64,000 nt of DNA from Bacteroidota bacterium. Lineage in GTDB: Bacteria; Bacteroidota; Bacteroidia; Chitinophagales; Saprospiraceae. Below are positions 28,517 to 38,600 of this stretch, piece after piece. A program made the translations under genes and the position numbers. Numbering within the stretch: the first letter of the stretch is position 1; every line of letters starts with the position of its first letter. The stretch is taken from the NCBI GenBank assembly GCA_024642705.1, contig JAHEAQ010000011.1, forward strand, positions 22,187 through 86,186. The letters are read 5' to 3'. The notes beneath the pieces were generated by a model that was given only the letters and a program-made list of their open reading frames with translations, ran no database searches and was not told where the DNA came from.

Positions 28517-31500
28517 ATGAAAGCTATCATAGCCACAGTTTTATTAATTTCAATTTTTACATTTTCTAACGCCCAAAAGGTTGATCCTTCTACTTTTGAA
28601 AATTTAGATTTTAGGTTTATCGGTCCTGAAGGTAATCGTGCGATTGCGATTGCAGGTGTGCCCGGCGACCCAATGATAAACTATATAGGTGCAGCTTCAG
28701 GAGGATTATGGAAAACCACGGATGGGGGATTAAATTGGGATCCAATTTTTGACAAACAAAGCGTTTCTTCTGTTGGGTCAATTGCAATTCCAGCATCTGA
28801 TCCAAATACACTTTGGGTAGGTACAGGTGAGACATTCGTTATTAGGCCAGCTCATGCAATGGGTGATGGCATATACAAATCAGAGGATGCCGGTAAGACC
28901 TGGAACAATATGGGTCTCGAAAAAACAGGTAGAATAGGAAGGATTGTTGTTCATCCCACCAATAAGGAAATTGTTTATGCTGCTGCTTTAGGACATACTT
29001 ATGGCAATCAAAAAGAAAGAGGAGTTTACAGAACAAAAGATGGTGGTACAACTTGGGAACTGGTATTATTCGTTGATGAAGGAACTGGTGCTGCAGATAT
29101 CTCCATTGATCCTCAAAATCCAAATATTCTTTATGCAGCAATGTGGTCAATCCATATTAACACCTGGGGCTTAAATAGTGGTGGAGAAGGTGGCGGAATA
29201 TACAGATCCCTTGATGGAGGTGATACTTGGGAAGCAATGGCTAAAAATGGATTACCTGGAGGTAAAAATCGACCGGTTGGAAAAACTGCAGTTGCAATTG
29301 CACCTTCGAATCCAAATATTGTGTATGCATTATTTGAGATCAACAGTCCAGAATTATGGAGGACTGCAGATGGAGGTAAAACTTGGGAATTAAGATCTCA
29401 AAATCATACCATGAATGAAAGAGCACCTTATTATACTAGAATTGCTGTAGCACCTGATCAACCAGATGAAATATATTTTATGAGCGTTAGATTTAGTAAA
29501 TCAGAAGATGGTGGTCTTACATTAATGCGAAGACCTCCACGTGGAGGGGGTGATTGTCATGACATGTGGATTGACCCTCTCATGCCTGATAGAATGATGG
29601 TAGCTGACGATGGATGCGCAAATATTAGCTTAAATAGGGGGAAATCATTCAACAGAATAGTATTGCCAATTGCTCAAATGTATCATGTATCTGTGGACCA
29701 ACAAGTTCCTTACAATGTATATGGTAATAGACAAGATGGCTGGTCATACAAAGGCCCAAGCAATAGTCGTCAAGGATATATACCTGTTGGTTTGTGGAGT
29801 GGTGTTGGCGGCTGCGAAAGTGGTTTTGCAAGACCTGATCCAAATGATAACAACATAGTTTGGTCTGGTTGTTATGATGGAGGATTAGAAAGATTTGATG
29901 CAAGAACTGGGTATGCTCGCGAAGTAAGAGTATGGCCTGAAGCCGGCTATGGTTGGTCCCCTGCAGATCTTAAATACCGTTGGCATTGGAATTTTCCGTT
30001 GAGCTTTTCACAACATGTCAAACATCGGGTTTATGTAGGCAGTCAATTCGTGCACCAATCTGACGATGGAGGTCAAAGTTGGCAAATAATAAGTCCCGAT
30101 TTAACGCTGAACAGAAAAGATCACCAGCAGAATTCTGGTGGAGTCGCCATAGACAACTTAATGACTTTTGATGGTGCCGTTATTTTTGCCATTGAAGAAT
30201 CAAAAATTGAAAAAGGCTTAATTTGGGTGGGCAGTAATGATGGCCAAGTAAATATAACTAGAGACGGAGGAATTAATTGGTCAAATGTAACTGCAAATAT
30301 TCCGGATCTGCCTTCTTGGGGAACAGTTGCAAATATTGAACCTTCTAGGTATAAAAAAGGAACTGCTTACCTCACTGTCGATCTTCACCAAATGGGAAAT
30401 TTTGATCCATTTGTATATAAAACTTTAGACTATGGCAAATCTTGGACAAGAATTAGTAATTCCGTCCCTAAAAATGTGCACAGTTTTGCTCATGTTGTCA
30501 AGGAAGACCCCAAAAAAGAAGGCCTCTTATATTTAGGTTTAGATAATGGAATAATGGTAAGTTTCGATGATGGAACAAATTGGATGCCACTAAAAGCAAA
30601 TCTTCCTCCCTCCCCTATTTATTGGATGGAGATTCAAGAAGAATTTGACGATTTGGTTGTTGCAACTTATGGTCGTGGTTTTTATATTTTAGATGACGTT
30701 GGGGTGTTAAGAAATTATAAAGATCAAGGTTTTGAAAAAGAGATTGCTTTATTTGATCTTGATGCAGCTTATAGATTCAATGACAAAGAAAGCATTAAAA
30801 CTGACGGACCTAGTTTTAATTCCGGTACTAATCCAAGATATGGAGCAAATATTGACTATTACCTAAAAGATACTTTAACTGCTGATGCGACCATTCAAAT
30901 ACTTGATAAGGATAAAAATCTGATTAGAACATTAAAAGCGAAAAATGAAAAAGGAATTAATCGCATAAATTGGGATTTAAGACATGAACCCACTGACAAA
31001 CCGAGACTAATGACCCAACCTCCTGGAAGACCATGGGTAGAACTCAATGGTGAAGGTTGGAGGCCGCTTGTAACATGGGATTTAGATCTAATGAGGGGGC
31101 AATTTGGACCAAGAGTTGCACCTGGAAACTATACTGTTAGAATGAGAGTTGGTGAAGAAGTATTTGAAAAAAATCTGACTGTATTAAAAGACCCAAATGC
31201 GGAAGGAACAGTTGAGGATATCCAAGAACAAGTAGCTTTGTCATTAGAATTGAGAGATGCAATGAATACTGCTGTTGGTATGATTAATAATGTAGAAATG
31301 ATACGTGCTCAACTAGAAAAAATCTTACCAGAATTGAGTTCAAAGTCCTCTGTGGAAGAGGCCAAAAGACTGCAATCGATTGCAGATAATATTGCTTCTG
31401 GGCTATATGACATTCATTTAACTGGCGCTAGAGAAGATGCATTTCGCTCTCCAATGAAATTATATGGACGATTAAGTGCCTTGGCAAGCGACCTAAATGG

Positions 31501-31675
31501 CAGCGGCATTGATTTCAAACCAACCAATCAACAAAATGAAGTTGCAGTCATTTTAGATGACCGATTGGTAAAAATTCAAGATATTTTCAATGAGCTAGTA
31601 TCTAAAGAAATTATTTTATTTAACAACAAATTAGACAATCCAGCACTCAAATTAAAGCTACCGGTAAAACCTTAA
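28517..31675 (+). CDS. VPS10/sortilin-type BNR beta-propeller protein
   Basis: 1052 residues from the ATG at 28517, which starts a clean signal peptide (MKAIIATVLLISIFTFSNAQ). Two propellers with many Asp-box blades (KTTDGGLNWDP, KSEDAGKTWNN, RTKDGGTTWEL, RSLDGGDTWEA, QSDDGGQSWQI, VSFDDGTNWMP), then RGFYILDDVGVLR, an Ig-like domain with GINRINWDLRH, and a helical tail. Same layout as the genes at 2 and 35695; no T9SS tail, so it is periplasmic or surface-bound by other means. Commonly annotated glycosyl hydrolase, but the catalytic activity of this group is not established. Paralogues in tandem-like distribution suggest lineage expansion. Confidence 0.9.
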   Translation: MKAIIATVLLISIFTFSNAQKVDPSTFENLDFRFIGPEGNRAIAIAGVPGDPMINYIGAASGGLWKTTDGGLNWDPIFDKQSVSSVGSIAIPASDPNTLWVGTGETFVIRPAHAMGDGIYKSEDAGKTWNNMGLEKTGRIGRIVVHPTNKEIVYAAALGHTYGNQKERGVYRTKDGGTTWELVLFVDEGTGAADISIDPQNPNILYAAMWSIHINTWGLNSGGEGGGIYRSLDGGDTWEAMAKNGLPGGKNRPVGKTAVAIAPSNPNIVYALFEINSPELWRTADGGKTWELRSQNHTMNERAPYYTRIAVAPDQPDEIYFMSVRFSKSEDGGLTLMRRPPRGGGDCHDMWIDPLMPDRMMVADDGCANISLNRGKSFNRIVLPIAQMYHVSVDQQVPYNVYGNRQDGWSYKGPSNSRQGYIPVGLWSGVGGCESGFARPDPNDNNIVWSGCYDGGLERFDARTGYAREVRVWPEAGYGWSPADLKYRWHWNFPLSFSQHVKHRVYVGSQFVHQSDDGGQSWQIISPDLTLNRKDHQQNSGGVAIDNLMTFDGAVIFAIEESKIEKGLIWVGSNDGQVNITRDGGINWSNVTANIPDLPSWGTVANIEPSRYKKGTAYLTVDLHQMGNFDPFVYKTLDYGKSWTRISNSVPKNVHSFAHVVKEDPKKEGLLYLGLDNGIMVSFDDGTNWMPLKANLPPSPIYWMEIQEEFDDLVVATYGRGFYILDDVGVLRNYKDQGFEKEIALFDLDAAYRFNDKESIKTDGPSFNSGTNPRYGANIDYYLKDTLTADATIQILDKDKNLIRTLKAKNEKGINRINWDLRHEPTDKPRLMTQPPGRPWVELNGEGWRPLVTWDLDLMRGQFGPRVAPGNYTVRMRVGEEVFEKNLTVLKDPNAEGTVEDIQEQVALSLELRDAMNTAVGMINNVEMIRAQLEKILPELSSKSSVEEAKRLQSIADNIASGLYDIHLTGAREDAFRSPMKLYGRLSALASDLNGSGIDFKPTNQQNEVAVILDDRLVKIQDIFNELVSKEIILFNNKLDNPALKLKLPVKP

Positions 31676-31746
31676 TGATAAAAAAGTAATGCATTTATTT
31701 TTTTGTTTAAATTCAATATTTATCCTTAACCAATAATATCCTAACC

Positions 31747-32082
31747 ATGGCTTCTAATAAAGAATTTGTTGATTTTGTATTGGATCAAATTAAAATAGAT
31801 AAAGAACTAACGGCAAAAAAAATGTTTGGTGAATATGGCATTTTTGCCAATAAGAAAATTTTTGCTTTGATTTGTGATGATAAGTTATTTATTAAGCCAA
31901 CTGAAGAAGGACGGGCATTTATAGGAAATGTTGTGGAAGCACCACCTTATCCTGGATCAAAAAATAGTTTTCTTATAGAAGACAAAATTGATAATGGAGA
32001 TTGGCTCAGTCAGCTTTCAAAAATAACAATTGAAGCACTTCCAGAACCAAAACCAAAGAAAAAGAAAATTGCAAAAAAGTAA
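31747..32082 (+). CDS. TfoX/Sxy N-terminal domain protein
   Basis: 111 residues consisting of one TfoX-N domain: FVDFVLDQI near the start, KKMFGEYGIFANKKIFALICDDKLFIKPT and a PPYPGSKNSFLIE segment, then a Lys-rich tail. TfoX/Sxy regulates competence in gamma-proteobacteria, but stand-alone N-domain proteins are widespread and uncharacterised; I infer nothing about competence here. It is 10 bases upstream of the acetyltransferase gene and probably co-transcribed with it. Confidence 0.88.
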   Translation: MASNKEFVDFVLDQIKIDKELTAKKMFGEYGIFANKKIFALICDDKLFIKPTEEGRAFIGNVVEAPPYPGSKNSFLIEDKIDNGDWLSQLSKITIEALPEPKPKKKKIAKK

Positions 32083-32092
32083 TTCTGATTAA

Positions 32093-32602
32093 ATGATCTA
32101 TACGAATCGATTGGTAATAACACCACTTAATTATGATCAATTATTAAAATATATTAAAGGAGATGGTTCTCTTGAAAAAGAATTAAATGTGGCACCTTAT
32201 TCAAGAACAATATCTGCAGAGCTTAAAGAAGCATTTGAAAAAACAATTCTCCCAAATGTAAAGACAGCAGACGAAAACTACTTATTTTCTACTCTTTGGA
32301 CAGCAATATTATTAGACAAAAAACAGATGGTTGCAGATTTATGTATGATAGATAAATTATACCAAAAAGGTGAAATTGAAATTGGATATGGAACTTATAA
32401 AGAATTCCAAAATAATGGATATATGACAGAAATAGTAGGCGGTATTATCAAATGGGCAAAAGAACAACCGAAAGTTTTATGCGTATCTGCATCTACAGAA
32501 AAATCAAATATTGCATCCTACAAAGTCCTTGAAAATAATGGTTTTGTAAATTTTTCTGAATCAGATCAATTGTTACATTGGCAATTAAAGATTCACTCTT
32601 GA
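32093..32602 (+). CDS. GNAT family N-acetyltransferase (RimJ/RimL-like)
   Basis: 169 residues, cytoplasmic acetyl-CoA-dependent transferase. The opening IYTNRLVITPL, the strand EIEIGYGTYKEFQNNGYMTEIV (with the acetyl-CoA loop reduced to QNNGYM) and SNIASYKVLENNGFV near the end are the RimJ/RimL pattern. Acceptor unknown. Ten bases after the TfoX-N gene. Confidence 0.85.
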   Translation: MIYTNRLVITPLNYDQLLKYIKGDGSLEKELNVAPYSRTISAELKEAFEKTILPNVKTADENYLFSTLWTAILLDKKQMVADLCMIDKLYQKGEIEIGYGTYKEFQNNGYMTEIVGGIIKWAKEQPKVLCVSASTEKSNIASYKVLENNGFVNFSESDQLLHWQLKIHS

Positions 32603-32700
32603 TTGTTTTTCATTTTTTAAAGCGAAACAGATACACAGCATGTTTAATTTCAGCACAAAATCAGAAGTACAAATCAAATCAGAAAAAATATTTTAACAAA

Positions 32701-34377
32701 ATGCAAAAATCAATATATACAGCATTACTTTTTATAGCCGTTTTTTTCATTTCCTCATGTTCGAAAAATATTCAAAAAGCTGACCTCATCATCTTAAATG
32801 CCAATATTTGGTCAGGAAACATCAATCAACCTCATGCCAGTGCTATGGCAATCCTTTCAGATTCAATTGTCGGAATTGGAGGTAATGAAGAAATTCAAAA
32901 ATTTAAAAGTCAATCCACTCAGATTATGGATGCGAATGGTGGATTTATAGTTCCTGGTTTTATAGATTCCCATGTCCATTTAATTAGTGGTGGCAATAGT
33001 CTGTTAAGTGTGGAATTAAGAGATGCAAATACGAAAGATGAATTCATTAGACGAATCGCTGAATACGCAAAAAAACTTGAACCTCAACAATGGATCACGG
33101 AAGGTAATTGGGACCATACGCTTTGGGGTGGTGATTTACCGCAAAAAGAGTGGATTGATAGCATAAGCAAGAACAATCCTGTTTTCATATCAAGACTAGA
33201 TGGTCACATGGCTTTAGCAAATTCAGCAGCTATAAATTTTGCTGGAATAAATAAAAACACTGCAAATATTTCTGGAGGAGACATAATTCGAGATGCTGAT
33301 GGCAACCCGACGGGTGTTTTCAAAGATAATGCCATGAGCTTGATATATGACAAAATCCCAGCTTTGACAAAAAGCCAAAAAAATAAATCATTAAAGGAAG
33401 CTCTTAAATATTTTGCTTCTAATGGAGTTACATCCGTCCATGATGTGGATGGATTGAGCACCAGCATTGGAAGTTTTGAAGAAGCACAAAAGTTATTGGA
33501 AGCTGATGAATTAACTGTTCGTATTTATGCAGCGAATCCACTGAGCGAATGGAAAAAACTATCAAAAATGCAATTTGATAATAATAAATGGTTAAAAATT
33601 GGCTGTCTTAAAGGATTTGTCGATGGGTCATTGGGCTCACACACTGCTGCATTCAAAGAACCTTATACGGATAAAAAAGATGATTCTGGATTTTTTGTCA
33701 ATAGCAAAGAGGATTTGTACGAATGGATTTCAGGTGCAGATAAAGCCAATTTACAAATAATGGTTCACGCGATTGGCGATAGCGCTATTCATACATTATT
33801 AGACATTTATGATCAAATAATTTCAGAAAATGGAAAGAAAGATCGAAGATTACGAATAGAACATGCTCAACATATATCACCAAATGATATCAAAAGATTT
33901 TCTGAACTTGGTGTAATCGCTAGTATGCAACCATATCATGCAATAGACGATGGAAGATGGGCAGAAAATCTGATTGGACCTGAAAGAATAAAGACAACTT
34001 ATGCTTTCAATTCATTAATAAATTCTGGCGCTATCTTGTCTTTTGGAAGCGATTGGGCTGTAGCACCTGCATCCCCTATAATGGGAATTTATGCAGCAGT
34101 AACAAGACAAACTTTAGATGGAAAAAATCCGAGCGGTTGGGTTCCAGAGCAAAAAATTTCCGTCGATCAGGCATTAACAACTTATACAAAGAATGCAGCT
34201 TATGCTTCATTTGAAGAAAATATAAAAGGAACTTTAGAAATAGGCAAATTAGCAGATTTTGTATTGCTAAATCAAGATTTAATTAAGATAGAACCTTCTA
34301 AAATAAAAGACGCAAAAGTATTGCAAACTTATGTAGGTGGCAAAAAAGTCTTTGATATCATGGATTCAGGGCACTAA
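32701..34377 (+). CDS. Amidohydrolase family lipoprotein (YtcJ-like)
   Basis: 558 residues from the ATG at 32701, which begins a lipoprotein signal (MQKSIYTALLFIAVFFISSC, lipid Cys20); the frame extends back to 32578 but overlaps the acetyltransferase gene. Amidohydrolase superfamily TIM barrel: metal-binding DSHVHL, then GHMALANS, KGFVDGSLGSHTAAF, MVHAIGDSAI, IEHAQHI and the late Asp in FGSDWAVAP. YtcJ-like members hydrolyse C-N bonds of unknown substrates; this one is exported and lipid-anchored. Complete in length, 98 bases after the acetyltransferase gene. Confidence 0.9.
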   Translation: MQKSIYTALLFIAVFFISSCSKNIQKADLIILNANIWSGNINQPHASAMAILSDSIVGIGGNEEIQKFKSQSTQIMDANGGFIVPGFIDSHVHLISGGNSLLSVELRDANTKDEFIRRIAEYAKKLEPQQWITEGNWDHTLWGGDLPQKEWIDSISKNNPVFISRLDGHMALANSAAINFAGINKNTANISGGDIIRDADGNPTGVFKDNAMSLIYDKIPALTKSQKNKSLKEALKYFASNGVTSVHDVDGLSTSIGSFEEAQKLLEADELTVRIYAANPLSEWKKLSKMQFDNNKWLKIGCLKGFVDGSLGSHTAAFKEPYTDKKDDSGFFVNSKEDLYEWISGADKANLQIMVHAIGDSAIHTLLDIYDQIISENGKKDRRLRIEHAQHISPNDIKRFSELGVIASMQPYHAIDDGRWAENLIGPERIKTTYAFNSLINSGAILSFGSDWAVAPASPIMGIYAAVTRQTLDGKNPSGWVPEQKISVDQALTTYTKNAAYASFEENIKGTLEIGKLADFVLLNQDLIKIEPSKIKDAKVLQTYVGGKKVFDIMDSGH

Positions 34378-34651
34378 GATTCCTTATATATTATTTCTGT
34401 TTTTAATCGTAAGAAACCTTTATATTTTAACGTTGAATATTCTGCTCATTTAAAATTAAAAGCATAAAAAATAATATCATTTTTGCAAAATGTATCATAT
34501 TCAAAGCCATTTTAGATCAATTTTTAAAATTTATTAATAATAAATGAAAAAAATGGTAACGAAATCCATCTAAAAAACACTAATAGTTGAACATTAGTTT
34601 TAATGTTTCCAAAATCTTAATTGTTTTTGGTAATATACTAATTTATAAGCT

Positions 34652-35398
34652 ATGAAAGCTGACCATATATGTGGCGGGCACGTGTACTTAATTTCAAATT
34701 TTGGAGTAGCAAGAAATCCAATATTTTGTGATTCTTTAGATGTAGAGTTTTTCCGTTCCAATGTAGAAAAATATTTAGGGAAACTTTGTGTCATTCATGC
34801 CTACCATTTCAAACACAATCAATTTCAAATTCTAATTAGGATCAAATGGAGAAATTTAATTGAAGCATTTTTTGAAAGAAAATATGAAAATGGAACAAAC
34901 TCCAAATTTTCACAATTGATATTGGCAAGAAAAAATGGCAATTCAGGAATAGAATACCCAGAAACTTACAGAATATTTTCGCAAGAAATATCAAACATGC
35001 TGAACAGTTATGCAAAATATTTCAATTTTAAATACAAAAGAACAGGTGGGTTATTTGGTTCGAGATATACCAAAATATTGGTAGAATCGGAGCAAGAAAT
35101 GATAAATTGGGTAGAAAGGTTAAATTCCGGTGCACAATTGGTTTTATTTAAAAAAGAATGGAGTGTGAAAGAGAGTTTTGTGATGAATAATGCGAGTGGT
35201 GAAGAAAATAGTAAAATATTTTATAAAAGATGTGGTAGAAATAATTTCCATACCATTTTCAGCAATTTCTGGCTGTATTACATAGAAGATCTGCGAGGTT
35301 GTTTTAATAGTTTGCCACCTGCAAACATCCGCAAGCAAAATTTAATCCCTTTTTGGCTTAATTTTCTAAAAATCAACAATTACAACCCTCCTTGGTAA
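34652..35398 (+). CDS. RAYT/IS200-like transposase-fold protein with degenerate HUH motif
   Basis: 248 residues. The order GHVYLISNFGVARNPIF, then FFRSNVEKYL, then AYHFKHNQFQILI, then NMLNSYAKYFNFKYKRTGGLFGSRY follows Y1_Tnp proteins (REP-associated tyrosine transposases). The canonical NHFHLLI segment, whose two His bind the catalytic metal, reads NQFQILI here: Gln57 and Gln59 replace both His. The NSYxKYFN Tyr (120 or 123) remains. The frame is intact over full length, so this looks like a domesticated DNA-binding derivative or a lineage that lost transposition, not random decay. A long imperfect inverted repeat follows at 35421-35574. Solo gene, no accessory ORF. Confidence 0.8.
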   Translation: MKADHICGGHVYLISNFGVARNPIFCDSLDVEFFRSNVEKYLGKLCVIHAYHFKHNQFQILIRIKWRNLIEAFFERKYENGTNSKFSQLILARKNGNSGIEYPETYRIFSQEISNMLNSYAKYFNFKYKRTGGLFGSRYTKILVESEQEMINWVERLNSGAQLVLFKKEWSVKESFVMNNASGEENSKIFYKRCGRNNFHTIFSNFWLYYIEDLRGCFNSLPPANIRKQNLIPFWLNFLKINNYNPPW

Positions 35399-35420
35399 TT
35401 GAAAATTATCAATTTTTCAT

Positions 35421-35574
35421 GATATTCCGCTTTGTATTGAATCATTTTTTCACCACTTTACAAAATGAGATTTGTGAACATTAAACTTATTTGTCCGAAT
35501 TTATTAAAGCAAAGTAATTTTTGATTTTGAAAACTTTTGTAGACTTACCTAAAAATAATACAAAGTGGAATTTC
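35421..35574. repeat. Imperfect inverted repeat downstream of the RAYT-like gene
   Basis: Arms GATATTCCGCTTTGTATT (35421-35438) and AATACAAAGTGGAATTTC (35557-35574) match at 16 of 18 positions in opposite orientation, with a 118-base spacer. It lies in the 296-base gap between the RAYT-like gene and the fourth VPS10 gene. REP-type pairs of this kind are substrates of RAYT proteins, so a functional link is possible. Confidence 0.55.
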
Positions 35575-35694
35575 GCATCAACTAAAAGATGCCAACTAAT
35601 CCTTAATAAATATAAAAATCACACTCATTGAATGTTATTATAATCCCTAATGTAAAGACATAATTTTCACTATATCAATTATCTTTTAATCCAT

Positions 35695-38600
35695 TCAATA
35701 TCTAATTTTTTGCCTTTCAATTTCCTGTTCCAATCTCATGAGATCATTTTCAATTAAATAGTTTAATGAATTTCGCAATGTTTTAAATTCCAATTCTGCA
35801 ATTTGAAAACCATCTTTTTGAGTATTTGTTGGATCTGAGGTTGTAGAATAATAATTACCCATAATACGTCTGACTCTACTGGTAATCGAAGGAGGTATCA
35901 ATTCCATCTTTTTTACCATATATCGGTCTCCATTCAAAGAAATATCAAAATCCATCAATTGCCTTTGAATCAAATGTGCCTTCTTGTACAAATCAATTCC
36001 ATCCGGAGATTGATTCAAAATTCCTTGTTTGATACTTTCTATCAGCGCCAGCTTTTCATTCAGCAACTGATTTGTCTCCATAATATCACCATTGAGATTG
36101 TTTACCAGACTGTTAAATGCGAACAGCGCAATTGGATCCGAAGAAGGTAAAGTAACATTATTTAAAGATTTCACTTCAAAATTTTGAGGATCTCCAATTT
36201 CCATCCAACTTCCATTTATTAGTTGAGATAGACTTACTTTGTATTTACCAGGATAAACAAACGGACCAGATGCATTTCGGCCTCTATTAGAAGCTCTTTC
36301 TGAAGATACTCGTAGATCCCAAGAAACACGATGCAAACCTTTGCTTGCAGGACCTGTGATCCTTTTAACAAATGCATTGTTTTCATCCATAATGGTAAAT
36401 AAAATTATTGGATTTTCCTCTCTAATCTCCTCATGCATTGACTCCCACTTTGGATAATAGACTGGTTCATTCTTGCTTATTTTGCTTTCCTCTGCTTTTA
36501 ATCTCTGTTTTTTTAGTGTAGTTAGGGATTCTTTTAAATAATAAGTAAAAACTGCACCTTGTTCTGGATTTGGAGAGGTGAAATAAGTATGACCCAACGC
36601 ATCACCATCTGGATCAGCTTCTTGGAAAATATATGGCGCTTTTACAGGAAAAAGCACAGCGCTTTTAGCTAAAATTTCCGGGGTTAACTTTCTAAGAAAA
36701 GAATAATCATCCAAAACAAAAAAACCACGGCCAAATGAAGCCGCCACTAAATCATTTTCTCTAGTTTGAATTTCCAAATCTCTTATTGCTATAGTTGGCA
36801 TTCCTTTCTTTAATTTAATCCATTGCGCGCCAGCATCTACGCTGAAATATAGACCATATTCCGTTCCAGCAAATAACAAATTAGGATCAACATGATCTTG
36901 AAATATGCTCCAACAAAAATCTCTTTCTGGCAAATTATTTGAAATGTGTGCCCATGTTTTTCCCTTATCTGTACTTTTTACAATATATGGCTTGAAATCT
37001 CCATATTTAAAATTATTAAAAACTACAAATACAGTATTAGGATCGTGTCTGGATGTATGGATATCACTGACAAAAGCATATTTTGGTATTCCTGGAATAT
37101 TATCAATAATTCGCCAATTTTTTCCACTATCTTCTGTGACTTGGACAAGTCCATCATCAGTACCTACATAAATTAAACCTTCTTTTTTAGGAGATTCGTC
37201 TAACGATACGATAGTCCCAAAAGGCGATGTCCATACATTTTTGAATATTGCATCTATGCCCCAAACTCTTTCCATCACTTCCATTTTATTCCGGTCTAGA
37301 TTTCGAGAAAGGTCCCCGCTAATTGCTTTCCAGGTATTACCCCGGTCATCAGATCTGAAAAGTTTCTCAGCAGCAAAATATAACCTCTGCCCTTGAAATG
37401 GACTAATGATCAATGGTGCATTCCAATGCCATTTTAAAGCAGGTTCCCTAGCTCCTGGCTGTGGTTGAATATTAATACTTTCCCCACTTCTTTTATCAAA
37501 TCTTACCAATACCCCATATTGAGACTCGCTATATACAATATTGGGGTCGTTTGGATCAACTCGAGATTGAAAACCATCGCCTCCAGTAGTAACAAACCAA
37601 TCCCCTTCTCTTATTCCATTATTATTGACAGTTCTTGAGGGAACACCTAATGAAGCATTGTCTTGAGTACCTCCATAAATATTATAAAAAGGGAATGAAT
37701 TATCCGTAGTAACTTTATAAAATTGTGAAACTGGAAGATTTTCAGTGAAGCGCCAAGTTTTTCCTTTATCCCATGTTTCATAAATTCCTCCGTCACACCC
37801 AGCTAAAAGATAATTTGGGTCATTTGGATCAAATTCAATTTCATGATTATCTACATGTTTGTTGGGTTCGCCTAATCTTTCAAAACTCTTTCCCCCATTT
37901 TCTGTAAACTCAATAAAAGTTTGAACGGAATATACTTTATCAAATTGATGGGGATCAGGAAACAATTCCATGTAATATTGTGCGTCATTGACCATATAAT
38001 CGCTCATTTTTATCCAATCTTCTCCCAAATTGGACGATCTATAAAATCCTTGAGTGTCATCAGTCCCAGCAATTAGGGCATATACAACATCTGGTTGCTG
38101 AGGCGATATGGCTAACCCAATTCTTCCAAGATCTCCTTTTGGAAGACCATTACTCAATTTATTCCAGGTTTCGCCGCTATCAAACGATTTCCAAATTCCT
38201 CCTTCAGGTCCACCAGCAACCAACATACCAAAATGTCTCCTTCTTTGATAGGAAGAAACCAAAATAATATCTGGATTCCTTGGATCATAGATGATATCAG
38301 AAATTCCCGTATTTTCGCTAATATGTAATTTTCGCTCCCAGTTTTTTCCTCCATCTGTAGTTTTATAAAATCCCCTTTCTCCTCCTGGTGCCCATAATGG
38401 TCCTTGAGCAGCAACATAAACTATATCAGAGTTTCTTGGATCAATAACAATTTTTCCGATATGCTCTGATGTTTTTAGCCCCATATTTGTCCATGTTTCT
38501 CCACCATTTACGCTTTTATAAACACCATCACCTAATCCAACAGATCGTTGACTATTATTTTCACCAGTTCCTACCCATACAACATTTGAATTATTGGGAT

